Positions 9,353 to 19,129 of a stretch of DNA of 64,000 nucleotides are shown here, in pieces. A model generated the notes under the pieces. That model worked only from the letters and a program-made list of their open reading frames with translations, was not told the DNA's origin and did no database searches. This DNA comes from Flavisphingomonas formosensis. GTDB taxonomy: Bacteria > Pseudomonadota > Alphaproteobacteria > Sphingomonadales > Sphingomonadaceae. Position numbers and translations under genes: made by a program. How positions within the stretch are numbered: the first letter of the stretch is position 1; every line of letters starts with the position of its first letter. The stretch covers positions 124,001-188,000 of the forward strand of contig NZ_WRPK01000006.1 of assembly GCF_009755815.1 (NCBI RefSeq), given 5' to 3'.

Positions 9353-9417
9353 TATGTGTATGATGCATATATATGAGGGTAGACATGCCGACAAGAAAAA
9401 ATGTGCAAAGTACACAT
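9353..9417. promoter_or_regulatory. Probable MarR operators in divergent region
   Basis: Two inverted repeats sit in this AT-rich stretch. One is TATGTGTAT-G-ATGCATATA (9353-9371, 7 of 9 pairs). The other is ATGTG-N7-CACAT (9401-9417, perfect arms). They share the half-site ATGTG. The second lies inside the first codons of the MarR gene, which would allow autorepression. This is inferred from layout only. Confidence 0.5.
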
Positions 9418-9879
9418 ATAACCACGCAGCTTCGAATGCTGCACGGCGCGGTGCTGGACATCGTCGGGATGATGAACGGTCCCCAGCGCGACGAGATGAT
9501 GATCCGGGAAGCGGGGATCCGGCTCGACCGCGCATTGTTTCCCTTGCTGGTGCTGGTCGAGCGGTTCGGGCCGATCGGCGTGGTCGATCTCGCCGATCGC
9601 GTGGGCCGCGATTACACGACCGTGAGCCGGCAGCTCGGCAAACTGGAAGCCCAGCAGCTGATCGAGCGATGCGTGACCGGTGATCGCAGGGTGCGGCTGA
9701 TGGCGATCACCGAATCCGGCAAGGCGATGACGGATCGGATCGACGCCGCACGCGAGCGCATTCTGCGCGCGGGGTTCGCCGATTGGGCGGAAAGCGAGAT
9801 CGACGACCTCGTCCGTCTGGTGCGCCGATTTGCTGACGCGATGCGGGAGAGCGAGATCAAAGAGAGGCTGAAATCCTAG
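9373..9879 (+). CDS. MarR-family transcriptional regulator
   Basis: 168-aa winged-helix regulator, possibly starting at the in-frame ATG 9385. The recognition region is VVDLADRVGRDYTTVSRQLG, followed by KLEAQQLIERCVTGDRRVRL, the beta-wing with the conserved Asp-Arg-Arg. Helical dimerisation segments flank it. It is divergent from the oxidoreductase at 8371, which is its most likely target, and candidate palindromic operators overlap both starts. Its TAG stop codon is the first three bases of an inserted repeat at 9877, so the original C-terminus may have been slightly altered. Confidence 0.88.
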   Translation: MRVDMPTRKNVQSTHITTQLRMLHGAVLDIVGMMNGPQRDEMMIREAGIRLDRALFPLLVLVERFGPIGVVDLADRVGRDYTTVSRQLGKLEAQQLIERCVTGDRRVRLMAITESGKAMTDRIDAARERILRAGFADWAESEIDDLVRLVRRFADAMRESEIKERLKS

Positions 9880-9979
9880 AGCAAGCTGGGCGATATGTGA
9901 ATCACCCAGCTTGCTCTAAGCCTTTGCCGTCGCATCGTTTCTGCGGAAAACCGGTTCCCACTTTTCCGCACGATGCTCC
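9877..9979 (+). repeat. RIME-like intergenic element, copy 1
   Basis: 103-bp element with two hairpin units: a stem of AGAGCAAGCTGGG with CCCAGCTTGCTCT, and a second unit around GCGGAAAACCGGTTCCCAC. The second unit resembles Rhizobium intergenic mosaic elements (GGAAAAGTGGGAACCGGTTTTCC core). A second copy lies inverted at 59674-59776 at the same length. It supplies the stop codon of the MarR gene. Confidence 0.8.
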
Positions 9980-10126
9980 AAGGAGTTGACGGATCTGGTT
10001 CGGTTCGACGCGTGCCGTTCCGGTCCGATTGGCAAGGGTTGCGGAGCCGTCGTAGGGCCGGGCCGAAGCATCTCGACCACCGGATCCCTGCACCTGCCGC
10101 GAGGAAGGCGCTGGATCGATACGCGT

Positions 10127-11109
<983 letters not shown>

Positions 11110-11113
<4 letters not shown>

Positions 11114-12087
11114 GACACGGGCTCCGCGCGGCGGCAGACGACGAGATGATCCTGTGCCACGGGCACCTCGGGCGGCCGTTCGATGCGGCAGCAGGGCTGG
11201 GCGTGCGCGCAGCGCGGCTCGAAGGCGCAGCCGGCCAGGATCTCGGCAAGGCCGGGGACGTTGCCGGGGATCTCGGTCATCCGGCCGGCGCGATGGCCGC
11301 CGCCGCCGCGCAGCCGTGGCGTCGCCTCCAGCAGGCCGCGCGTATAGGGATGGCGCGGCCGGTCGAGTATCTCCGCGGCGGTGCCTTCCTCCACCTTGCG
11401 GCCGGCATAGACGACGATCACGCGATCGGCGAGCTCCGCCACCACGCCCAGATCATGAGTGATGAGGATGACGCCGGCGCCGAGCTTGCGCGCCTGCTCG
11501 CGGATCAGGTCGAGGATCTGGGCCTGGACGGTGACGTCGAGCGCGGTGGTGGGTTCGTCCGCGATCAGCAGCGCGGGATCGCAGGCGAGCGCCATCGCGA
11601 TCATCACCCGCTGGCGCATGCCGCCGGAGAGCTGGTGGGGATATTCGTCGATCCTGCGTTCGGGCGCCGGTATGCCGACAAGACTGAGCATCTCCAGCGC
11701 ACGGGCGCGCGAGTCGCGGCGCGAGAGACCGCGGTGCAGGCGCAGGCTCTCGGCGATCTGGCTGCCGATGGTCTGCACGGGATTGAGCGCGGTCATCGGC
11801 TCCTGGAAGATCATGCCGATGCGGTTGCCGCGTACTTTCCGCATCTCAGCCTCGCTCAGCGCAAGCAGGTCGCGGCCTTCGAAGCGAACCGCGCCCTCGT
11901 GGCGCGTGGCAGCGCCGAGCAGGCGCATGATCGACATGACGGTGACCGACTTGCCGGATCCGCTCTCTCCGACGATCGCCACAGTCTCGCCCGGCTGCAC
12001 CGCGAAAGAGAGACCGTCCACCGCGCGCAGATCGCCCTCGCCGGAGGGAAAGAGCGTGCTGAGCGCATCCACCTCGATCAACGCCAT
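11110..12087 (-). CDS. Oligopeptide-type ABC transporter ATP-binding protein (DppD/OppD-like)
   Basis: 325-aa ATPase subunit. Walker A is GESGSGKSV, the signature is LSGGMRQRVMIAMAL, and Walker B is LLIADEPTTALD. The C-terminal extension carries a CAFEPRCAHAQPCC cysteine cluster typical of DppD/OppD proteins. It starts 3 bases after the permease gene stop and overlaps the next ATPase gene by 4 bases. It forms a heterodimer with the DppF-like protein on the cytoplasmic face of the importer. Confidence 0.93.
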
Positions 12088-12090
12088 CGC

Positions 12091-12981
12091 TCAGCGCCCC
12101 GCCTTCACGTCGAACGCCTGGCGCAGCCCTTCGCCAAGCAGATTGACGCCGAGGATGGTGAGCGAGAGGGCTGCTGCCGGCACGAAGATCAGCGCCGGCT
12201 TCACCTGCCAGAGCGAGCGGGCCTCCGCGATCATATTGCCCCAGGTGGGCGTGCTCGGCGGCACGCCGGCACCGATGAAGGAGAGGGCGGCCTCGATCAG
12301 CATCGAAGCCGCCCAGATGAAGGTCGCCTGCACGGCGAGCGGCGCCATCAGGCTGGGCAGGAGATGGCGGGTGAGCAGGCGGATCTGGCCCGATCCGGCG
12401 GCGATCGCGGCCTCGACATAGGGACGTTCGCGCAAGGACAGCATGAGGCCGCGGATCAGCCGGGCGCAGCGGGGCGTCTCGACGATCGTCACCGCGACGA
12501 TCACGTTGGTCGCAGAGCCGCCAGCGATCGCCATCAGCGCGATGGCGAGCAGCACGGCGGGCATCGACATCACCCCATCGAGCACCCGCATCACGATCGC
12601 GTCGCTGAGCCGGGAGGAGGCCGAGATCATGCCGATCACGGTGCCGAACAGGCAGGAGAGCAGCGCGCAGCAGCCGCCGATCAACAGCGAGACGCGTGCG
12701 CCGTAGAGGATGCGCGCGAAGATGTCGCGCCCGAGCATGTCGGTGCCGAGGAGATGGTCCGCGCCCCACGGCAGCAGACGATCGCCGACCGAGACGGCCC
12801 GTGGATCATGTCCGGCGATCAGCGGAGCGAAGATCGCCAGCAGAAGGATCGCCGTCAGGATTGCGGCGCCGGCGGCGAGCGGGCGGTTGCGCAGCAGTCC
12901 GCGAAAGGCAAAGCGGATCCGCATCGCGCGCTGCGGCGGCGGAGCGGCGATTACCACCATGGGTTCGAGCGTAGTCGACAT
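12091..12981 (-). CDS. Oligopeptide-type ABC transporter permease (DppC-like)
   Basis: 296-aa inner-membrane permease with an N-terminal cytoplasmic tail, a first helix at about residues 35-57 (LAAGAAILTAILLLAIFAP) and the HLLGTDMLGRDIFARILYGA motif typical of DppC/OppC. The EAA-loop region YVEAAIAAGSGQIRLLTRHL contacts the ATPases. I start it at the ATG 12981, five bases after the previous permease gene; the open frame continues far upstream but that is antisense-free read-through of the dppB region. Confidence 0.92.
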   Translation of the reverse strand: MSTTLEPMVVIAAPPPQRAMRIRFAFRGLLRNRPLAAGAAILTAILLLAIFAPLIAGHDPRAVSVGDRLLPWGADHLLGTDMLGRDIFARILYGARVSLLIGGCCALLSCLFGTVIGMISASSRLSDAIVMRVLDGVMSMPAVLLAIALMAIAGGSATNVIVAVTIVETPRCARLIRGLMLSLRERPYVEAAIAAGSGQIRLLTRHLLPSLMAPLAVQATFIWAASMLIEAALSFIGAGVPPSTPTWGNMIAEARSLWQVKPALIFVPAAALSLTILGVNLLGEGLRQAFDVKAGR

Positions 12982-12986
12982 GTCGT

Positions 12987-13928
12987 TCAATAGCGGATCC
13001 TCGGATCGAGCAGCGTATAGCTCAGATCGATGATGAGGTTGGTCAGCACATAGACGAGGCTGGAGAGCAGTACGACTGCCTGGATCACCGGATAGTCGCG
13101 GTGGAGGATCGCATCCACCATCAGTCCGCCGATGCCCGGCACGACGAAGATCCCTTCTACAACCACCGTGCCGCCGATCAGCACCGGCACGCCGCTGCCG
13201 ATCACGGTCACGATCGGGATGGCGGCGTTCTTGAGCGCGTGGCGGAAAAGGATGGTGCGTTCGCCGACGCCCTTGGCGATGGCGGTGCGGACATAATCCT
13301 GGCCCATCGCCTCGATCATCGCGGCGCGCGTCACATTGGCGATCAACGCGGAGAAGACGATGCCGAGCGACAAGGCGGGCAGGATCGCGGTGCGCAGAAA
13401 CGGGCCCGGCCCGGCCGAGATCGGCTGAAAGCCCTGGACCGGGAGCCAATGCAGCGTGGAGGCGAAGACGAACGCTAATATATAGGCCATGACGAAGGGC
13501 GGCAGCGAGAAGCCGAGCGTGCCGTAGCCGGCGAGCAGCCTGTCCCATGCACCGCCTTTTCGGCGGGCAGCGAGGATGCCGAGGGTGATGCCGATCGTCA
13601 CCGCGAAGAGAGTCGCGAGAAGCATCAGGCCCACAGTGGCGCCGGCGCGTTGCCCGATGAGATGCAGCACCGGCTCGCCGCTGTAGATGGACGTGCCGAA
13701 ATCGCCGTGAAGAAGTTGCCACACCCAGCTCGCGAAGCGCACCGCCGGATCCTGATCGAGGTGGAGCGAATGGCGGATGCGGGCGATATCTTCCGCCGAG
13801 GCGGTATCGCCGGCGATGACCAGCGCCGGATCGCCCGGCGCGAAATAGAGCAGGCTGAAGACGATCACCGCGACGACGCCCATCACCGGTATCGCAAGCA
13901 GCGTGCGGCGCAGGGCGTATCCGATCAT
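12987..13928 (-). CDS. Oligopeptide-type ABC transporter permease (DppB-like)
   Basis: 313-aa inner-membrane permease. The start MIGYALRRTLLAIPVMGVVA at 13928 is typical of DppB/OppB, with the first helix at residues 9-30 and the extracytoplasmic loop GDPALVIAGDTASAEDIARI. The EAA motif region is DYVRTAIAKGVGERTILFRHA. The upstream part of the open frame has no family similarity. It is the second gene of the importer operon. Confidence 0.92.
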   Translation of the reverse strand: MIGYALRRTLLAIPVMGVVAVIVFSLLYFAPGDPALVIAGDTASAEDIARIRHSLHLDQDPAVRFASWVWQLLHGDFGTSIYSGEPVLHLIGQRAGATVGLMLLATLFAVTIGITLGILAARRKGGAWDRLLAGYGTLGFSLPPFVMAYILAFVFASTLHWLPVQGFQPISAGPGPFLRTAILPALSLGIVFSALIANVTRAAMIEAMGQDYVRTAIAKGVGERTILFRHALKNAAIPIVTVIGSGVPVLIGGTVVVEGIFVVPGIGGLMVDAILHRDYPVIQAVVLLSSLVYVLTNLIIDLSYTLLDPRIRY

Positions 13929-14037
13929 CGCGGGCGACTCGCTTCGCCACTCCCCGGCATGGCGGCAAGGATCGGCGCGCGGGATGAAAAGTCGGTCGCT
14001 CCCCTCCGTCCGGCATGTCGGTGGGGTGCCTCGATGA

Positions 14038-15660
14038 TCACGCGGTTTTCCCGATGTTCCAATAGACGCCATAAGGCGCGGGAAGCACACCGGTCACTGT
14101 CTTGCGCCAGGCCGCGTTGGCAGTAACGGCGCCGAGCGGGATGTAGGGCAGCGTCTTGAACGCTTCGATCTGGAGCTGCTCGGCGAGCGGCTTCTGCTGG
14201 GCCTCCGGCGCGAGCGCCCATTGCCGGCGCAGGGCCTCGATCTTCGGATCCTCCGCCCAGCCGGCATAGCCTTTGAGCCCCGCGCCGCGCAGCATCGGAT
14301 GGACGACGGGATCGAGTATATCTCCGCCAGTCCAGCCGGTGACGAACAGGCTCCAGCCGCCCGCACTGACCGGGCCATGATTGGTGCGCCGCTGGGTCAG
14401 CGAGGAGAAATCGAGCGTCACGAGCTCGACCGTCATGCCCATGCGGCGCAGCACGTCCTCGATTATCTGCCCGAGCGCGGCGGCGGGATTCTCGGCGCCG
14501 GACAGCAGCACCACCTTCTCGCCCTTATAACCGGCCGAGGCGAGCGCCTGCCTGGCCTTGCCGATATCGGCGACCTTCAGCACGTCCGAGCCTGCCTCTG
14601 TGAAGTAGGGCGATTCGGATGCGTAGAAGCTGCGCGAGGGATGCGCATCGCCCGGCCGGTTGCCGGCGATGCTCTTCATCATGGCCATCTGGTCCAGCGC
14701 CATCGCCAGTGCCTGACGGATCGCGGGATTGTCGAACGGCGGCTGCTGGTGATTGGGTTGCAGCATGAAATAGGTGTCGGCATTGAGCCGCCGACCGAGC
14801 ACGATGTCGGGATTGCCGGCCATCGCCGGCTGGAGATCGGCGGGCGGCAAGTCCCAATAATCCTGTTCGCCGGCCTGGATCGCGGAGAGTGCGGTGGAGG
14901 CGTCGGTGATCTGCGACCAGACGATGCTCTTCACCCGCGCGATCTTGCCGCCAGCCAGCCCGCTCGCCGGCTCCTTGCGCGGCACATAGCCGTCGAACCG
15001 TTCCCACACTGCCTTGGAGCCGGTGACCCACTGATCCTTCAGGAAACGGAACGGGCCGCTGCCGATCGCCTCCGTGACGGCGGTGGTGGGATCGGTCTTC
15101 GCCAGCCGTTCCGGCATGATCAGGCAGGCCGGCGCGGAGGATTTGCCGAGCGCGGCGGGAAGGAGCGGAAAGGGCGCTTTCAGCCGGATGCGGAAGTGCC
15201 TGTCGTCGATCACATCGAATCCGTCGACCTGCTCGAGCAATATCTGACCGAATCCGTCGCGTGCTGCCCAGCGCTGAATGGAAGGAATGCAATCCTGCGA
15301 CCGCACGGGCTCGTTGTCGTGAAACTTGAGCCCTTCGCGCAGCGCGATCACATAGGATCGGCCATTATCGCCGATTGTCCAGCCTTCCGCCATTTGAGGC
15401 TTCGGCACGAAATGATCGTCGACCGCGATGAGCTGATCATAAGTGAGAAAGCCGAATTCACGAGCACCGGGCGCCGTCGTCCATATCGGATCGAGGCTGG
15501 AGAGGCTTTGTGTATGGATGACGCGCAAGGTGGCGTCCTTCCCGCCGCCCTCGCCCGCCATATCGCTGCCCGAGCCGCACGCGCTGAGCAGCACGGTTGG
15601 AGCGAGTGCCAGCGCCGGAACGCCGATCGCGAAGGAGGAGAGGAATTCCCTGCGTTTCAT
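14038..15660 (-). CDS. ABC transporter substrate-binding lipoprotein (family 5)
   Basis: 540-aa extracytoplasmic solute-binding protein of the DppA/OppA/NikA family. The N-terminus KRREFLSSFAIGVPALAL combines a twin-arginine-like motif with a hydrophobic segment and a lipobox ending LLSAC, so it is probably a lipoprotein. Family blocks include FLTYDQLIAVDDHFVPKPQM and ALREGLKFHDNEPVRSQD. It also has NPAIRQALAMALDQ. The ATG at 15660 is used; one more upstream codon is a possible TTG. It heads the importer operon and decides substrate specificity, which remains unknown. Confidence 0.93.
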   Translation of the reverse strand: MKRREFLSSFAIGVPALALAPTVLLSACGSGSDMAGEGGGKDATLRVIHTQSLSSLDPIWTTAPGAREFGFLTYDQLIAVDDHFVPKPQMAEGWTIGDNGRSYVIALREGLKFHDNEPVRSQDCIPSIQRWAARDGFGQILLEQVDGFDVIDDRHFRIRLKAPFPLLPAALGKSSAPACLIMPERLAKTDPTTAVTEAIGSGPFRFLKDQWVTGSKAVWERFDGYVPRKEPASGLAGGKIARVKSIVWSQITDASTALSAIQAGEQDYWDLPPADLQPAMAGNPDIVLGRRLNADTYFMLQPNHQQPPFDNPAIRQALAMALDQMAMMKSIAGNRPGDAHPSRSFYASESPYFTEAGSDVLKVADIGKARQALASAGYKGEKVVLLSGAENPAAALGQIIEDVLRRMGMTVELVTLDFSSLTQRRTNHGPVSAGGWSLFVTGWTGGDILDPVVHPMLRGAGLKGYAGWAEDPKIEALRRQWALAPEAQQKPLAEQLQIEAFKTLPYIPLGAVTANAAWRKTVTGVLPAPYGVYWNIGKTA

Positions 15661-15975
15661 CAAGCGGTTCGCCTTCGCTCCTGCAGCAACCCGATCTTTC
15701 GCTTATGCAGCATGGAGCTTACGAATCAAATTTTATTCCCACGAATATAGCCTCTCGAATTTCGTTATAAGTTTCGCCGCATCGCCGCCGTCGGACCGCT
15801 GAGGCCGTGTCCTCGGCGTTTGCTCGGCAGGCTTGCCCGGCTTCGATCCGGCTTCGGGGCTTGCCGCTCCGAGCGATTCGGATTTTCTTATGGCGCTGTG
15901 TTGGGGAAGCGATCCGGTGAGGACGGCGACTCCGGCTAGGATGACGAGGATCATGCAAGCAGCGGGAGACATGTG

Positions 15976-16839
15976 ATGAACCCAGCGAAAGGCTCGACGA
16001 TGGCCAAGCTCGAACCTGCGGACTGGCGAGGATCGGCTGGCGATCGCTGGGCCAGCAACGTCGATCATTTCGAAACGATGTTGACCGAGATCGGCGCTGC
16101 GCTGCTCGCCCATGCCGGCTTCAGCCCCGGCGAGACGGTGGTAGAGATCGGCTGCGGCGGCGGACGCCTGACCCGCGAAATCGCCGGCCGGGTGGCGCCG
16201 GACGGCACAGTGACGGGCGTCGACATCTCGCCAACACTCGTCGCGCTCGCGACGGACCGCGCGGCAGCCGACGACATCGGCAACATTAGCTTTACGGCGA
16301 TCGACGCGCAGACCGGCATGCCCGGACAGGCGCCGTTCGACCGGCTCGTCTCGCGGTTCGGGGTGATGTTCTTCGCCGATCCGGCGGCGGCCATGGCCAA
16401 TCTGCGCGCCATGCTGAAGCCGGGCGGGCGGCTCGATTTCGCGGTGTGGGCGCCGATCGCCGGCAACCCCTGGGCGGCGACGATGATGCAGGCCGCGCGT
16501 GAGCCGCTCGGCCTCGTCCCGCCCGAGCCGCGTGCGCCGGGGCCGTTTGCGTTCAGCGAGGAGGATTATCTGCGCGGCCTGCTGGAAGGCGCTGGATTCT
16601 CCTCCGTCAGCATCACGCCCTGGACGGGCAGCGTGAAGATCGGCGGGCCGGGCGCGACCGCGGAAGAGGTGGCCGAGCTTTCGATGATGACGGGATCGAT
16701 CGCCGAGCCGCTGAAGGATGCAAGCGCCGAACTGCGCGCGATGGTCCATCGTTCACTTACGGAACTGCTGCGTCCCTATGTGGGGCCGAGCGGAGCAGTC
16801 TTGCCGGCTTCCGTACACCTCGTGACCGCCAGTGCATGA
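15976..16839 (+). CDS. SAM-dependent class I methyltransferase
   Basis: 287-aa cytoplasmic methyltransferase with the SAM-binding motif I VVEIGCGGGRLTREIA at about residues 46-61. Motif II is TGVDISPTLVALA and the post-motif region RLVSRFGVMFFADPAAAM is of the UbiE/type-11 kind. Sequence after residue 150 (LDFAVWAPIAGNPWA) is similar to small-molecule methyltransferases. The ATG at 15976 follows GGGAG by 7 bases; an ATG at 16000 is an alternative. It is divergent from the ABC importer operon. The acceptor is unknown. Confidence 0.85.
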   Translation: MNPAKGSTMAKLEPADWRGSAGDRWASNVDHFETMLTEIGAALLAHAGFSPGETVVEIGCGGGRLTREIAGRVAPDGTVTGVDISPTLVALATDRAAADDIGNISFTAIDAQTGMPGQAPFDRLVSRFGVMFFADPAAAMANLRAMLKPGGRLDFAVWAPIAGNPWAATMMQAAREPLGLVPPEPRAPGPFAFSEEDYLRGLLEGAGFSSVSITPWTGSVKIGGPGATAEEVAELSMMTGSIAEPLKDASAELRAMVHRSLTELLRPYVGPSGAVLPASVHLVTASA

Positions 16840-17140
16840 TTTAGGGATTTGAATAATGGACGGATCTTCTTTTGAATAGTCCGCCATATTTTCCGGATCG
16901 CTTCTGGCTAGGGCTCGATTACTCTTCTGCGTAACGGCGGATCGGCGGACATCACTTTCTTTATTGGCGTTCCATAGGCGATTCATCGTGCTTGTGCTGC
17001 AGCATGGCCTGCCGCGGACGCGGAGTTTCGCCAAAGCCAATTCGGGACCGCTTGTTGCGCTGCGGCATATTTCATTGACATGACATCCGGCTGCGCGCAG
17101 CCTTGCCGTCCGGCATCGTGCAGGAGGTCCCCATCCGTCG

Positions 17141-19009
17141 ATGATCGATTTTCGGTCGCTCAGTTATTTCGTGGTCGCATGCGAACAGGAGAATCTCGGT
17201 GCTGCGGCGCGGGAGCTCGGTATCGCTCCGTCGACGTTGAGCGCGAGCCTGAAGGCGCTGGAGACCGATTTCGGGGGATCGTTGTTCCGCAAGCAAGGCG
17301 CGGGCCTGTCGCCCAAGCGGCTGGCTCATTGGCTCTATCGGGCGGCGGTGCCGCTGCTCCTGATGGAAGCTTTCGCCTGCCGGCGGGTGGCCGCTAGCCC
17401 GGAGGCGCCGATCACGCGTCTGCGGGTCGACGTGCGTCTGCGCTTCGCCTTCGGTCAATTCCGGCTGGCGCTTGGCAAGGCGACGGCGGAGACGGCACGG
17501 GCGGAGCCGCTGGTGCTCGTCGATCCGCAATGGCCGCTCGAAACGGGCGCGGCGTTCGGAACGGCAGGCGCGGACATGCTCGGGTTCGACGAAGATGCGA
17601 GCGTCGTCGTCGAGGCAGTGGCGCGTACTGCGGATCCTGCGGCGGGCGAAATCGCGTTGCGCGAAGACCCGTGGATGGTGGTGAGCCGCAATTTCGGACT
17701 GGACGAGGAGACGGGCGGCAATGGTGCCGTGGCGGCGCAGCGGCTGGTCGTCCCGGCGTTCCAGCCCGCGGTGGTCGACCAGCTGATGGCCCATCTGCGT
17801 GCAAGGCGCATGACGCTCCAGGCGCTGGACGCCGCCCCGGGGGACTGGCCGCAACTGCTCGACGAGCATTCCGGCTGCGCTTTCCTCCTGCCGGAAAGCG
17901 CCATCGCGCCGCGGCTCGGCGTCGCCCGGATCAACGCAACGCCGCTCGATCCGCCGCTGTCTGCAACGCTGGTCGCGCGGACGGACGGCAGCGCGACGGC
18001 GCTGCGCTTCGTCGATCGGCTGAAGGCCGCGTTCGAGGATCGCGGCCCGGGCCCGGTGTTCGAGCCGATCCTCACCGGCCGGCGCATCCGCTACTTCAAT
18101 CTTGCTTATGAGCTGGGCCGCGTCTCGGCTGCCGCGCGCGCGGCCAGCGTCGCCCAGCCGGCGCTCAGCCAGCAACTGCACAAGCTCGAGGACTCGCTCG
18201 GCACCACGCTGTTCGACCGGCGCACCTTCGGGCTCGTCCGAACGAAGACGAGCGCCAATTTCGCGCTGGCCACCAATTTGCTCGACCGGCGATTGCGCGA
18301 GCTGGCGATGAGCGGATCGACGGCCTCGCTGATCGAGGGCGGCCGGCTAAGCCTCGGCATATTGCCGTCGGTCAGCCATCACGGCCACCTCGTCAACCGA
18401 ATCACCGAGGCGGTGCTCGCCCTGCGCGAGCAATATCCGGCGATGAGCGTGGCCGTACGCGAAGCGCCCAACGGCACGCTGCAGAATCTCGTGCTGGGCG
18501 GCCGCGTGGGTCTCGCGATCGTCGAGACGGCGCTGTCGCAAATGCCGCGACTCGCCCTCGATGCCAGCGAGGAGCTGGCGGTGATCGCCAACCCGCGCTA
18601 CGCGCTGCTGCCGCCGGGGCCGGTGAGGCTCGCCGATCTGGCGCATCTTCCGCTGGCCTTGCCGACCAGCCTGTTCGGCTTGCGGCAGCTGCTGGACGCG
18701 TCGGCACGGGCGGCGGGCATCGAGATCCGGCCGCGGCATGAGATCGATGCGCTGACCATGCTGATCGCCTTGCTCACGCGCGAGCCGATCGCAACGGTGC
18801 TGCCCGCATCGGCGGTCATGCCCGAAATCGTGGCTGGCGAGCTCAGCGCGCATATGATCGTCGAGCCGACCATAAACCGGCGCCTCTTCGTCATCTATTC
18901 CGGCGATCGCAGCCTGACGCCGGCGGAGCGCGATCTCGTGAAGCTGCTTCGCCTGCATCTGTCCAGCGGCGCGCAGGAGCGCGTGCCCTCGCTCGCCATG
19001 AGCGGCTGA
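17141..19009 (+). CDS. Tandem-fused double LysR-type transcriptional regulator
   Basis: 622-aa protein made of two LysR-type regulators in one chain. The first winged helix-turn-helix is at residues 3-62 (ENLGAAARELGIAPSTLSAS). It is followed by a degenerate effector-binding region at about 90-300. The second helix-turn-helix is at 315-372 (ELGRVSAAARAASVAQPALS), followed by a well-conserved effector domain at 390-610 (EGGRLSLGILPSVSHHGHLV, GLAIVETALS). Ordinary LysR proteins are about 300 aa with one DNA-binding domain. It lies immediately upstream of the TonB receptor gene in the same direction and may control that locus or the importer cluster. There is no frameshift or internal stop. Confidence 0.88.
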   Translation: MIDFRSLSYFVVACEQENLGAAARELGIAPSTLSASLKALETDFGGSLFRKQGAGLSPKRLAHWLYRAAVPLLLMEAFACRRVAASPEAPITRLRVDVRLRFAFGQFRLALGKATAETARAEPLVLVDPQWPLETGAAFGTAGADMLGFDEDASVVVEAVARTADPAAGEIALREDPWMVVSRNFGLDEETGGNGAVAAQRLVVPAFQPAVVDQLMAHLRARRMTLQALDAAPGDWPQLLDEHSGCAFLLPESAIAPRLGVARINATPLDPPLSATLVARTDGSATALRFVDRLKAAFEDRGPGPVFEPILTGRRIRYFNLAYELGRVSAAARAASVAQPALSQQLHKLEDSLGTTLFDRRTFGLVRTKTSANFALATNLLDRRLRELAMSGSTASLIEGGRLSLGILPSVSHHGHLVNRITEAVLALREQYPAMSVAVREAPNGTLQNLVLGGRVGLAIVETALSQMPRLALDASEELAVIANPRYALLPPGPVRLADLAHLPLALPTSLFGLRQLLDASARAAGIEIRPRHEIDALTMLIALLTREPIATVLPASAVMPEIVAGELSAHMIVEPTINRRLFVIYSGDRSLTPAERDLVKLLRLHLSSGAQERVPSLAMSG

Positions 19010-19094
19010 CCGCGGCGGCCTTGCATGTGCGAGAACTCTTATGGCTGTGTGGGCAAAAGCTTTATCTTGTCTGATTTGCTGACCCACCCGTAAC

Positions 19095-19109
19095 TTTCCC
19101 GACAAGAAA
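19095..19109. promoter_or_regulatory. Shared operator TTTCY-N5-RGAAA, site 1
   Basis: TTTCC-CGACA-AGAAA, 21 bases upstream of the TonB-receptor start codon. The 20-base context ACTTTCCC-N3-AAGAAAAT is 17/20 identical to site 4 at 36324. Similar sites occur only in the promoters of the methylamine genes as far as I could see, so a common regulator is likely. Confidence 0.6.
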
Positions 19110-19129
19110 ATCAGTTTCAGCGGAGAGAG

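Noticed and set aside
12091-14016. Very long open frame through dppC and dppB
   Set aside because: Only the part from 12981 matches a permease; the rest is antisense-free read-through over dppB in another frame.
16753-17040. Minus-strand frame between the methyltransferase and LysR genes
   Set aside because: Overlaps the methyltransferase end, and composition and residues match no family.
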